Shown here: piece after piece, positions 23,890 through 33,101 of the stretch | Layout: every line of letters starts with the position of its first letter | Numbering within the stretch: position 1 is the first letter of the stretch | Source: Arthrobacter sp. B3I9 | GTDB taxonomy: Bacteria > Actinomycetota > Actinomycetes > Actinomycetales > Micrococcaceae | Direction of reading: 5' to 3' | Length of the DNA: 64,000 nucleotides | Assembly: GCF_030816935.1 (NCBI RefSeq) | Contig: NZ_JAUSYO010000001.1 | Coordinates: 3,348,001 to 3,412,000 of the forward strand | The notes under the pieces: model-generated | Told to the model about the DNA's origin: nothing | Database searches by the model: none | Seen by the model: the letters and a program-made list of their open reading frames with translations, nothing else | Position numbers and translations under genes: made by a program

Positions 23890-24705
23890 TTAGTCTGTTG
23901 CCGAACGCCGGATGGATTCCCAGAGGGTGTCCACCCATGGCAGCTTGGCCGGGTCTTGGGATGCTGCTGCTCCGGCCGCGCCACCGGAGTCGCCGGCGGG
24001 AAGATCACTGCCGAAGACCCAGTAGCCCGTCTCTCCGGGCATAACCATGTTAATGCGGTCCCGGGCCTGCTGCTTAACGTAGTTGGGATCCTGCCAGCGG
24101 GAGACCTGGCGCCGGAGGTCGTTCTGCTGGGACTGCTTTGCGGAAATGTCAGCCTGCAGCGCGGCGATTTCGGCGCGTTTCTCGAAGAAGATCTTTACCG
24201 TCGGGGCCAGCATGATGGTGATGGCAATCATGACCACGGCCAAGGCCAGCATGCGTCCGGAGAACGCTTTGGCCGGGACCGGGGCCTCGTCCGATCCGGC
24301 GGCAGCCTTGCCCGCGCCGCTGGTTGAGGTTGCTCCCTGGCGGCCGGCTGCCTTGGGCGCACCTGCCTTGGTCACACCCGCTTTGGCAGCGCCGGCCCGG
24401 GAGGCGCCGGCCTTGTGCCCGGCAGCTTCGGCGTGGTTGTTTGTGGCGGTGTTGGCTCTGTTGGAGCGCGCCGGGGCAGCCTGCCGGTCGGTTGCGGCTT
24501 TGCCCGGCGCGGGGCTGCCTGCCTCCGGCTGGGAGCTGTCCGGACGGGAGCTGTCGCGGTGCGGGCCGCCAGCCGGGGAGGCTGCGTGGCCCGGGGCGGT
24601 CCGGCCGCCGAAGTCGGCCTGGATGACGTCGCCGCCGTCGCCCGCTTCCGGGGACTTGGGGGCCGCGGGCGTGGCCCGGGGAACCTTGGGACGGCGCGTA
24701 GCCAT
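23890..24705 (-). CDS. Septum formation initiator (FtsB/DivIC) family protein with long Ala/Lys-rich N-terminus
   Basis: 271 residues from ATG 24705, preceded by CAGGAG. The first ~155 residues are a disordered cytoplasmic stretch rich in Ala, Gly, Lys and Pro, with a near-repeat KAGASRAGAAKAGVTKAGAPKA. One membrane helix follows (MLALAVVMIAITIMLAPTVKIF), then the coiled coil EKRAEIAALQADISAKQSQQNDLRRQVSRWQDPNYVKQQARDR and the conserved INMVMPGETGYWVFG. This is the FtsB/DivIC layout; such proteins join FtsL/FtsQ in the divisome. Standard family members have only a short N-terminus, as do many outside the Micrococcales. Confidence 0.9.
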   Translation of the reverse strand: MATRRPKVPRATPAAPKSPEAGDGGDVIQADFGGRTAPGHAASPAGGPHRDSSRPDSSQPEAGSPAPGKAATDRQAAPARSNRANTATNNHAEAAGHKAGASRAGAAKAGVTKAGAPKAAGRQGATSTSGAGKAAAGSDEAPVPAKAFSGRMLALAVVMIAITIMLAPTVKIFFEKRAEIAALQADISAKQSQQNDLRRQVSRWQDPNYVKQQARDRINMVMPGETGYWVFGSDLPAGDSGGAAGAAASQDPAKLPWVDTLWESIRRSATD

Positions 24706-24754
24706 GTCACTCCTGTAATGCCCGGTCCTTGCTGGGCTGGCTTGCTGCTGTGTA

Positions 24755-24792
24755 CTAAAACGACGGTGCCTAAAAACGACGGTGCCTAAAAC
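24755..24792. repeat. Short tandem repeat between eno and the DivIC gene
   Basis: CTAAAACGACGGTGC (24755-24769), CTAAAAACGACGGTGC (24770-24785) and a partial CTAAAAC (24786-24792). The core ACGGTGCCT also occurs in the array downstream of mca (1565-1676). It lies upstream of the DivIC gene and next to the eno terminator. Confidence 0.9.
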
Positions 24793-24794
24793 AG

Positions 24795-24832
24795 AACCGG
24801 CGGCCATGGTCTTTCAACCATAGCCACCGGTT
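24795..24832 (-). terminator. Terminator after eno
   Basis: 16-bp imperfect stem (24795-24810 with 24817-24832), loop CTTTCA; on the minus strand CTGTTTT follows, 18 nt past the eno stop. Confidence 0.85.
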
Positions 24833-24849
24833 TCCGGTTTTCGGCGCTA

Positions 24850-26226
<1,377 letters not shown>

Positions 26227-26276
26227 CTAGTCGAGAGTGGCGCAGGTTACGGAAATCTATCCAATACCGGACGTCA

Positions 26277-26987
26277 TCAGGGCGCCGGCGGGCGGGCATG
26301 AAGGTCCTGGAAGCGCCGGGCCGCCCCGCGGAGGGCACGCTCGGCGTCGAGCCCCTTGGCCCGGGCCGCGGCGGCGATGCCGAACAGGAGCTCGCCGAGT
26401 TCCTGTTCCGTGCCGGGCAGGTCGACGGCGGGGACACCCGTGGCGCTTTCGGTTCCGGCGGGCGCTCCGGCCGGCGTGAGGCCGGCCCGTTCGGCGCGGT
26501 CCAGGAGCTTTTGGGCCCGTGCCAGGGCCGGGAGCGCCCCGGGGACACCGTTGAGGGCGTCCCCGGGGTGGGGTTTCGCTGAATGCAGCAGCTTTTCGGA
26601 CCGCTTGACGGCGTCCCACTTCAGGACGATTTCCTCCACCGTCGCGGGAAAGGAGTCCTGCAGCGTGCCGTCGGGCCGGAACACGTGCGGGTTGCGGCGG
26701 ATCATCTTGGCGGTGAGGCCGCGGACGACGTCGTCGAGGTCGAAGGCACGGCGCTCCTGGGCGAGCCGGGCGTGCAGGACAACCTGGAGAAGGACGTCAC
26801 CCAGCTCCGCCTGCAGTTCCGCGTCGCCGCGGCCGGCCTCGATGGTCTCGGCCACCTCGTGGGCCTCCTCGAGGAGATACTCCACAAGGGACTCATGGGT
26901 GAGGGCACCCATCCAGGGGCAGTGCTCACGCAGCGCCGCAATCACCCCCACCAGCACCTGGACGGGTGGAGTGTCCTCGTCAGCCAA
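26277..26987 (-). CDS. mazG: MazG family nucleoside triphosphate pyrophosphohydrolase
   Basis: 236 residues; GTG-type start at 26987 overlaps the adenosine deaminase stop by 8 nt. It hydrolyses (d)NTPs to monophosphates, acting as a house-cleaning enzyme. Metal-binding block: CPWMGALTHESLVEYLLEEAHEVAETIEAG, then ELGDVLLQVVLHARLAQE and KMIRRNPHVFRPDG, EEIVLKWDAVKRSEK. CPWM replaces the more common CPWD. The C-terminal half (after SAKPHPGDALNGVPGALPALARAQKLLDRAERAG) repeats a shorter all-alpha module. Translational coupling to add fits nucleotide metabolism. Confidence 0.93.
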   Translation of the reverse strand: MADEDTPPVQVLVGVIAALREHCPWMGALTHESLVEYLLEEAHEVAETIEAGRGDAELQAELGDVLLQVVLHARLAQERRAFDLDDVVRGLTAKMIRRNPHVFRPDGTLQDSFPATVEEIVLKWDAVKRSEKLLHSAKPHPGDALNGVPGALPALARAQKLLDRAERAGLTPAGAPAGTESATGVPAVDLPGTEQELGELLFGIAAAARAKGLDAERALRGAARRFQDLHARPPAP

Positions 26988-28122
26988 GGTCGGCGTAGGC
27001 CTCGTTGATGTACTCGACGAGGGCTTCCTTCTCCTCCAGCGGGAGGAAGGCGGCCTCGGCGGCGTTGAGGGTCAGCTCGAGCAGGTCATCGAGGTCGTAG
27101 TCGAATGTCTCCACGAGCAGTTCGAATTCGTCGGTCAGGGTCACCCCGCTCATCAGCCGGTTGTCCGTGTTGATAGTGACGTTGAAGCCGAGCTGGTAGA
27201 GCATGTCCAGCGGGTGGCTTTCAATTCCCTCGCCGAAGCCGGCAATGGCGCCGGTCTGCAGGTTGGAGGAAGGGCAGATTTCCAGGGCGATGCCGCGGTC
27301 GCGGACCCAGCTGGCGAGCTCGCCGAGGCTCACCAGGCCGATGTTGTCACCTTCGTCCGCGTCGTCGTCGTCCTCGAATTCGACGGTGACGTCCTCGGCA
27401 ATCCGGATGCCGTGGCCCAGGCGGAGGGCCCGGCCGTCCACGAGCGCGGATTGGATGCTGTCCAGCCCGGCGGCCTCACCGGCGTGCACGGTGGCCGGGA
27501 AGTTGTGCTGCGCGAGGTAGGTGAAGGCGTCCTTGAACCTGGAGGCCGGGAACCCGTCCTCGGCGCCGGCGATGTCAAAGCCGACTGCGCCCTTGTTGCG
27601 GTGCCGGACGGCGAGTTCGGCGATCTCCTGGGCGCGGTCGGCGTGGCGCATGGCGGTGATGAGCTGGCCGACCTGGATTTCCCGGCCGGTCTCGGCAACA
27701 GCGTCCACACCCGCGTCGAGGCCGGCCTGCACGGCCTCCACGGCCTCGTCCAGGCTCAGGCCTTTCTGCAGGTGCTGCTCGGGTGCCCAGCGGACTTCTC
27801 CGTAGACAACGCCGTCGTCGGCCAGGTCCTCGACGAACTCCTTCGCGACGCGGAACAGACCGTCTTTGGTCTGCATGACGGCGATGGTGTGGTCGAACGT
27901 TTCAAGGTAGCGGACCAGGGAGCCGGAGTCTGCGGATTCGCGGAACCACTCCCCCAGGGCGACCGGATCGGTCGAGGGCAGGATGTGCCCCGCAGCCTCG
28001 GCCAGTTCAATGATGGTGGCAGGACGCAGCCCGCCATCCAGGTGGTCGTGAAGGGAAACCTTGGGAAGGCCCTTCAGGTCGAAGTCGAGGTCAGGGGCAG
28101 CGTCAGGAATAGTCTCAGTCAC
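26980..28122 (-). CDS. add: Adenosine deaminase
   Basis: 380 residues from GTG 28122; TAAGGT 6 nt upstream suggests a leaderless mRNA. It deaminates adenosine or deoxyadenosine. Zinc and catalytic residues: KVSLHDHLDGGLRP (two His), TVHAGEAAG (His and Glu), RLGHGIRIAED, and TINTDNRLMSGVTL in place of the common TDDP-type motif (Asp pair), with EICPSSNLQTGAI. An acidic insertion EFEDDDDADEGDN after the LGHG block is unusual. mazG follows with an 8-nt overlap. Confidence 0.95.
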   Translation of the reverse strand: MTETIPDAAPDLDFDLKGLPKVSLHDHLDGGLRPATIIELAEAAGHILPSTDPVALGEWFRESADSGSLVRYLETFDHTIAVMQTKDGLFRVAKEFVEDLADDGVVYGEVRWAPEQHLQKGLSLDEAVEAVQAGLDAGVDAVAETGREIQVGQLITAMRHADRAQEIAELAVRHRNKGAVGFDIAGAEDGFPASRFKDAFTYLAQHNFPATVHAGEAAGLDSIQSALVDGRALRLGHGIRIAEDVTVEFEDDDDADEGDNIGLVSLGELASWVRDRGIALEICPSSNLQTGAIAGFGEGIESHPLDMLYQLGFNVTINTDNRLMSGVTLTDEFELLVETFDYDLDDLLELTLNAAEAAFLPLEEKEALVEYINEAYADLG

Positions 28123-28128
28123 GTTCCC

Positions 28129-28134
28129 ACCTTA
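28129..28134 (-). promoter_or_regulatory. -10 box for leaderless add transcript
   Basis: TAAGGT on the minus strand, 6 nt before the GTG start. Confidence 0.5.
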
Positions 28135-28230
28135 GGGTCGGAGGACCCCGGATGCCAGTTGCAGGAGTCTAGCGCTGGCAGGCACTCCGGCTTGGATGCA
28201 CCTTGGATGCACCCAAAGTTCGGGCCCGAG

Positions 28231-28968
28231 TCAGGGCGAGACGGCAGGCACCGGCTCACCGGCGGCCGGACCGTCCTGAAGCCCTGCCGCAGGGCGTGCC
28301 GGCGCTTCCGCTGGGGGGCTGGAGGAAGGTTCTGTCGCGGAGCCGGCGGGAACGTCGTCGTGCCGTCCCAGCCGTTTGTGCCACCAGCGCAGGGCGTGAT
28401 CCATCGCGACGCCCAGCACGATCGCAAACACCACGGCTATCCCGGCGCTCAGCAACGGGTTGTGGTGCAGCCATGGGAAGGAGCTCGCAAGGAGGCCGAT
28501 GCCGATGGAGTAGATAACCCATGTGAGGCAGGCAACCGCGTCCAGGACGAAGAACCTCCGGTGCCGGAATCCTGTTGTCCCTGCCACGTAGTTGACGGCA
28601 ACGCGCCCCCAGGGAATGTACCGCGCCGTGAAGATCAGAACCGCGCCGCGCTTTTCCAGCTCGTACCGCGCCCAGCCGAATATCTTCTGGACCTTCGGCT
28701 TCCGCATCCACCGCCAGCGCTCGAGACCGATCTTCCGGCCCAGGAGGTAGGCCATGTTGTCGCCTGCCATCGCACCTACCAGCGCGGTCAGGCCCAGGAT
28801 CCAGAGGTTGGGGTTTCCGCTGTGCCGGGAGAACGCCGCCAGCGCCACGATGAGCGTCTCACTCGGAACAACCATTGCGAAGCCGTCGATAAAGAAAAAG
28901 ACCAAAAGGAGGGGGTAAATCCACCATTGGCCAGCTGCATGGAGCACGGCCTCATTTATGAACTCCAC
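28231..28968 (-). CDS. DedA family (VTT domain) membrane protein, copy 1
   Basis: 245 residues, GTG 28968. Five to six hydrophobic segments; DedA motifs are LLVFFFIDGFAMVVPSETLIVALAAF, GAMAGDNMAYLLGRKIG, and FTARYIPWGRVAVNYVAGTTG (the conserved R...G.R...N/AG block). DedA proteins are linked to undecaprenyl-phosphate and lipid recycling across the membrane. The last ~45 residues are Pro/Ala/Ser-rich and variable. A paralogue follows on the same strand upstream at 29119-29835. Confidence 0.9.
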   Translation of the reverse strand: MEFINEAVLHAAGQWWIYPLLLVFFFIDGFAMVVPSETLIVALAAFSRHSGNPNLWILGLTALVGAMAGDNMAYLLGRKIGLERWRWMRKPKVQKIFGWARYELEKRGAVLIFTARYIPWGRVAVNYVAGTTGFRHRRFFVLDAVACLTWVIYSIGIGLLASSFPWLHHNPLLSAGIAVVFAIVLGVAMDHALRWWHKRLGRHDDVPAGSATEPSSSPPAEAPARPAAGLQDGPAAGEPVPAVSP

Positions 28969-29118
28969 GCAGCATTGCTCCTAGACGACATGAGGCGAAC
29001 GAAAGTGACGTAAACCGATCCTTAGTGTCCCACGGCCGGAACGCAGTTCGCTACGGATCCCGCTGGCGGATAGCGTCGGAGGACGGGCTCGTGACGAGCC
29101 TCTGGCCCTGCCCGTTTC

Positions 29119-29835
29119 CTAGTCCCCAGGACGCCCGGACGCCGGACCGGGCTCTTCCGCGGGGGCCGTGCCGGGCTTGTCGGCGGGGGCTGTGCCCGGC
29201 TCGTCAGCGGGGGCCGGGCCGGGCTCATCGGCCGGGGCCGGGGCTTTGCCGCGGAGCTTGCTGATCGCCATGTCGATTCCGATGCCAAGGACAACCGCGC
29301 AGGCCACGGCCACGATCACTCCCAGCAGGTGGTTGTCCTCAAACCACTGACCAAAAAACAGCCCGATTGCCACGGAGTAGCTGGCCCAGAGCACGGCGGA
29401 CACCACGGTCAGCGCCACAAACCTGGGCCTCGGGTAGTGGGTTGCGCCCGCAGTGAGGTTCACGGCCACCCGGCCGATCGGAACGAAGCGTGCCACCAGG
29501 ATCAGCGATGCCGGCCGTTTGCGCAGTTCCGTGCCGGCCCACCGGAAGGTCGCCTGCACCCGGTGCCCCCGCATCCATGCCCATCGGCGCGTCCCGGTCC
29601 TCCGGCCGATCAGGTAGGCGGCGTTGTCGCCCACGAAGGCGCCCCCCGCAGCGGTCAGAAGCAGGAGCACGGGCGCCGGGACGTCCGCGGTCGCGGCGAC
29701 CGCGGCCAGCCCCACCACCACCGATTCGCTGGGGATGGGCGGAAAGAATCCATCGATGACGCAGCACGCGAACACGAGGATGAGGACCCAGGGTTGCGCG
29801 GCGGCTGCCAGGATGAAGTCGTTGATTGCCTGCAC
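29119..29835 (-). CDS. DedA family (VTT domain) membrane protein, copy 2
   Basis: 238 residues, GTG 29835 with AGGAAACC upstream. Same family pattern as the neighbouring copy: ACCVIDGFFPPIPSESVVVGLAAV, GAFVGDNAAYLIGRRTG, LVARFVPIGRVAVNLTAGATHYPR. The two proteins are clearly related and probably arose by tandem duplication, though they are well diverged. The C-terminal tail is an 8-residue repeat present four times (PADEPGPA, PADEPGTA, PADKPGTA, PAEEPGPA), encoded by 24-bp DNA repeats. Confidence 0.9.
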   Translation of the reverse strand: MQAINDFILAAAAQPWVLILVFACCVIDGFFPPIPSESVVVGLAAVAATADVPAPVLLLLTAAGGAFVGDNAAYLIGRRTGTRRWAWMRGHRVQATFRWAGTELRKRPASLILVARFVPIGRVAVNLTAGATHYPRPRFVALTVVSAVLWASYSVAIGLFFGQWFEDNHLLGVIVAVACAVVLGIGIDMAISKLRGKAPAPADEPGPAPADEPGTAPADKPGTAPAEEPGPASGRPGD

Positions 29836-29947
29836 GGTTTCCTAACGCACGGCGGGACGTGAGCGCTCCCGGGCCGATCGGGCCGCGGTCCTGGCCGTTA
29901 CCCGGGGTGGACTGCTGTGGAGCTAGTGTACTGCCGGCCCCACCCCT

Positions 29948-30010
29948 CGTTGCCCTATCACTCCTGGCGGTTAACCGGCCCGGTTAAGGCCCGGAAGTGA
30001 CAGGGCAACG
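29948..30010. repeat. Nested palindrome between DedA copy 2 and deoA
   Basis: Outer arms CGTTGCCCT (29948-29956) and AGGGCAACG (30002-30010), extended inward by ATCACT / AGTGAC with one mismatch; inner perfect palindrome TTAACCGG-C-CCGGTTAA (29971-29987). The deoA stop lies 10 nt away, so on the minus strand it can act as a terminator, but there is no T-run. Its ATCACT/AGTGA arm resembles that at 46192-46240. Confidence 0.92.
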
Positions 30011-30019
30011 CGGTGGTGC

Positions 30020-31351
30020 TCAGGCGATGCGGTCGATGATCAGCTGCTGGGCCGGGCGGGAGCCCTCCGGCGCGACCACCACGGCGTGCTCCAGTGCTTC
30101 CCGGGCCCGGTCGAACTTCTCCGGGGTGTCGGTCAGCAGGGTCATCAGCGGTTCGCCGGCCCTGACCACGGCGCCGGGCTTGGCATGCATCCGCACGCCC
30201 GCGCCGGCCTGGACCTGGTCTTCCTTCCGCGCCCGGCCCGCGCCCAGCCGCCACGCAGCCACCCCGACGGCCATGGCGTCGAGTTCCACCAGCACGCCGT
30301 CAGCAGGCGCGTAGATGACCTCGGATTCCTTCGCCACCGGCAGCTTCGCCCGCGGGTCCCCGCCCTGCGCCTCGATCATGCGGTTCCAGACGTCCATGGC
30401 ACGGCCATCCCGGAGGGCCGCCCTCGGATCGGCGTCGCGGACACCGGCGCAGGCCAGCATCTCCTCTGCCAGCCGGACAGTCAGTTCGACGACGTCTTCC
30501 GGGCCCCCGCCGGCGAGGACCTCCACGGATTCCTCCACCTCGATGGCGTTGCCCGCGGTCAGGCCCAGGGGCGTGTCCATGTTCGTCAGCAGCGCCACCG
30601 TGTTGACGCCGGCGTCCTTGCCCAGCGCCACCATGGTCTCGGCCAGTTCGCGGGCCCGGGCCTCGTCCTTCATGAAGGCGCCGCTGCCCACCTTGACGTC
30701 GAGCACCAGCGAGCCGGTGCCTTCGGCAATCTTCTTGCTCATGATCGAGGAGGCAATCAGCGGAATGGCTTCGACCGTTCCGGTGACATCGCGGAGGGCG
30801 TAGAGCTTCTTGTCGGCCGGAGCCAGTCCGGCGCCCGCCGCGCAGATGACCGCGCCGACGTCCTGGAGCTGGGCCAGCATCTCCTCGTTGCTCAGCGCGG
30901 CGCGCCAGCCCGGGATCGATTCAAGCTTGTCCAGCGTGCCGCCGGTGTGGCCCAGGCCGCGGCCGGACAGCTGCGGCACCGCCACGCCGAAGACCGCGAC
31001 GAGGGGCGCCAGCGGCAGGGTGATCTTGTCCCCCACGCCGCCGGTGGAGTGCTTGTCGCTGGTCGCCTTGACGCCGCCGTCGGGCCGGCGCAGGCTGGAG
31101 AAGTCCATCCGCTCGCCGGAGGCGATCATCGCGGCGGTCCACCGTGAGATCTCGGCCCGGTCCATGCCGTTGAGCAGGATGGCCATGTTGAGGGCCGCCA
31201 TCTGCTCGTCCGCGATGGCGCCGCGCGTGTAGGCGTCGATGGTCCAGTCGATCTGCTCGGGGCTGAGCACACCCTTGTCCCGCTTGATGCGGATGATGTC
31301 GACGGCGTCGAACGCTTCGGATCTGCTGTTGTTCTGGGTGGTTTGTGTCAC
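30020..31351 (-). CDS. deoA: Thymidine phosphorylase
   Basis: 443 residues from GTG 31351, which overlaps the cdd stop (GTGA) and has GGAGG upstream. It cleaves thymidine or deoxyuridine with phosphate to base and deoxyribose 1-phosphate. Motifs: FDAVDIIRIKRDKGVLSPEQIDW, TSDKHSTGGVGDKITLPLAPLVA, the family signature SGRGLGHTGGTLDKLESIPG, and LDVKVGSGAFMKDEARARELAETMV. The C-terminal domain (YAPADGVLVELDAMAVGVAAWRLGAGR) is complete. Last gene of the nucleoside uptake and salvage operon. Confidence 0.96.
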   Translation of the reverse strand: MTQTTQNNSRSEAFDAVDIIRIKRDKGVLSPEQIDWTIDAYTRGAIADEQMAALNMAILLNGMDRAEISRWTAAMIASGERMDFSSLRRPDGGVKATSDKHSTGGVGDKITLPLAPLVAVFGVAVPQLSGRGLGHTGGTLDKLESIPGWRAALSNEEMLAQLQDVGAVICAAGAGLAPADKKLYALRDVTGTVEAIPLIASSIMSKKIAEGTGSLVLDVKVGSGAFMKDEARARELAETMVALGKDAGVNTVALLTNMDTPLGLTAGNAIEVEESVEVLAGGGPEDVVELTVRLAEEMLACAGVRDADPRAALRDGRAMDVWNRMIEAQGGDPRAKLPVAKESEVIYAPADGVLVELDAMAVGVAAWRLGAGRARKEDQVQAGAGVRMHAKPGAVVRAGEPLMTLLTDTPEKFDRAREALEHAVVVAPEGSRPAQQLIIDRIA

Positions 31352-31752
31352 CGGGGTTCCTCCAGGTGTTGGGGGCCAAAGGCGTCGGGAAGGACCTGGT
31401 CCATGGTCCTGATCCCCTGGGTGGTCATGAGCTCCATGTCCGGAGCCCGGAATTCGTACAGCAGCTGCCGGCAGCGCCCACATGGCATCAGGACGTTGCC
31501 GTCCGCGTCCACGCAGTAGAAGGCGCGCAGCAGGCCGCCGCCGGTCATGTGCAGGTTGCCGACGAGGGCGCACTCCGCGCACAGGGTCAGCCCGTAGCTG
31601 GCGTTCTCGACATTGCAGCCGCTGACGATCCGCCCGTCCGCGGTGAGGGCGGCCGCCCCCACCGGGAACCTCGAGTAGGGGGCATACGCGTTGTTCATGG
31701 CGGCGACCGCGGAGGCCTCGAGGGCCGCCCAGTCGACGTCGTTGCTTCCCAT
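31348..31752 (-). CDS. cdd: Cytidine deaminase
   Basis: 134 residues from ATG 31752, 6 nt after the permease stop. It deaminates cytidine or deoxycytidine to uridine forms. Zinc site: GCNVENASYGLTLCAECALVG (first Cys of LCAEC and catalytic Glu) and MPCGRCRQLLYEF (two Cys), the homotetrameric three-Cys class. AAMNNAYAPYSRFPVGAAAL is the substrate-binding N-terminus. It sits between the nucleoside permeases and deoA, so imported cytidine can be converted to substrates for further salvage. Confidence 0.96.
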   Translation of the reverse strand: MGSNDVDWAALEASAVAAMNNAYAPYSRFPVGAAALTADGRIVSGCNVENASYGLTLCAECALVGNLHMTGGGLLRAFYCVDADGNVLMPCGRCRQLLYEFRAPDMELMTTQGIRTMDQVLPDAFGPQHLEEPR

Positions 31753-31757
31753 TTCCG

Positions 31758-33101
31758 TCAGCCCTTGACGTACGGTATGCCGCTGGCGGCGGGAGGACGG
31801 GAGCGCCCCACGAGGCCGGCGACGGCGAGCACCGTCACCAGGTAGGGCAGCATGGCCATGAACTGGCTCGGGACCGGGGTCCCGATGATCGTCACGATGC
31901 TCTGCAGGTTGTCCGCGAAACCGAACAGCAGGGCGGCGAAGAATGCCCCGATGGGGTTCCAGCGGCCGAAGATCAGGGCGGCGAGGGCGATGAAGCCGCG
32001 GCCGCCGGAGATCTCCTTGGTGAAGCTGTCGATCGCCACGAGGGTGAAGAACGAGCCGCCGATGCCGGCGATGGCTCCGCCGAGGGTGACGTTCCAGAAG
32101 CGGGTCGCGTTGACCTTGATGCCCATGGTGTCCGCCGCCTGCGGGTGTTCGCCCACGGCCCGGACCCGCAGGCCCCACTTGGTCTTGAACAACCCGACCC
32201 ATACCAAGAGGACGGCGGCGTACATGAGGTAGCCGACAACCGACTGCTTGAAGAGGATGGGGCCCAGCACGGGGATGCTGGAGAGCACGGGGATGTCGAT
32301 GATCGGCAGCCGGCCCGGGGCGTTGAACATCTCCTTGTCCGCCTGCATCACGGTGCTGAACAGGAAGCCGGTGACACCGGACACCAGGACGTTGAGCACC
32401 ACCCCGACGATGATCTGGTTGACCACGTACTTGATGCTGAACAGCGCCAGCACCATGGACACGGCGGCCCCGGCGACGGCGGCGGCGAGCAGGCCCACGA
32501 AGGGGTTGTGGGTCAGGGTGGCCACGATCGCGGCGGTGAACGCGCCGCCCAGCAGCTGGCCCTCGATGGCGATGTTGACGACGCCGACCCGTTCACACAG
32601 CACGCCGGACAGCGACCCGAAGACCAGCGGCACCGCGAGGGTGACCGATCCGGCGATCAGGCCCGCCAGCGAGATGCTGGGGGTGCGGGCGCCGCCGACC
32701 ACCCAGATGAGGAAGGCGGCCACGAAAAGGACCATGAAGGTGACCGGGAGCCAGCGCGGCGGGCGCTGGTTCCTGGTCTTGAGGAACAGTGCATAGCCCG
32801 CCAGGGCCAGCATGATGACGGAGAGCACGATGCCGCCCACGAAGGCCGGCACTTCGATCGCCGGCAACTGGAAGAAGTCACCGCTGGAGGAGATGCCGAA
32901 CTTCGCGGTCTGGTGCGGGCCGAGCAGGCCGAAGAAGATGAGCGCGACGACGCCGAGCGCGAGCAGCGTCACGGGCAGCTTCCAGGTCACGGGTTTGAAG
33001 GTGACCACGGGCCCGGCGTCTACGGCCGGCCGGGTCCTTTCGGATCCGGTTTCCTGCGACTGCGGTTTTCCCGGCTGGGGCGACGTTGCTGTTGTGCTCA
33101 T
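31758..33101 (-). CDS. Nucleoside ABC transporter permease (second subunit)
   Basis: 447 residues from ATG 33101, overlapping the previous permease stop by 4 nt (ATGA). About ten membrane helices; the family block LVFGSLSGVLCERVGVVNIAIEGQLLGGAF and the EAA-type loop FKTKWGLRVRAVGEHPQAADTMGIKVNATRFWNVTLGGAIAGIGG match YufQ/RnsD-type permeases of BMP-dependent nucleoside importers. An N-terminal extension of about 110 residues holds extra helices (LPVTLLALGVVALIFFGLLG; AFVGGIVLSVIMLALAGYALF). Pairs with the permease at 33098. Confidence 0.93.
   Translation of the reverse strand: MSTTATSPQPGKPQSQETGSERTRPAVDAGPVVTFKPVTWKLPVTLLALGVVALIFFGLLGPHQTAKFGISSSGDFFQLPAIEVPAFVGGIVLSVIMLALAGYALFLKTRNQRPPRWLPVTFMVLFVAAFLIWVVGGARTPSISLAGLIAGSVTLAVPLVFGSLSGVLCERVGVVNIAIEGQLLGGAFTAAIVATLTHNPFVGLLAAAVAGAAVSMVLALFSIKYVVNQIIVGVVLNVLVSGVTGFLFSTVMQADKEMFNAPGRLPIIDIPVLSSIPVLGPILFKQSVVGYLMYAAVLLVWVGLFKTKWGLRVRAVGEHPQAADTMGIKVNATRFWNVTLGGAIAGIGGSFFTLVAIDSFTKEISGGRGFIALAALIFGRWNPIGAFFAALLFGFADNLQSIVTIIGTPVPSQFMAMLPYLVTVLAVAGLVGRSRPPAASGIPYVKG

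Noticed and set aside
28191..28213. TTGGATGCACC direct duplication near add
   Set aside because: Only two copies of 11 bp; too short to interpret.
26356..29013. 885-codon plus-strand open frame
   Set aside because: Antisense to mazG, add and a DedA gene.
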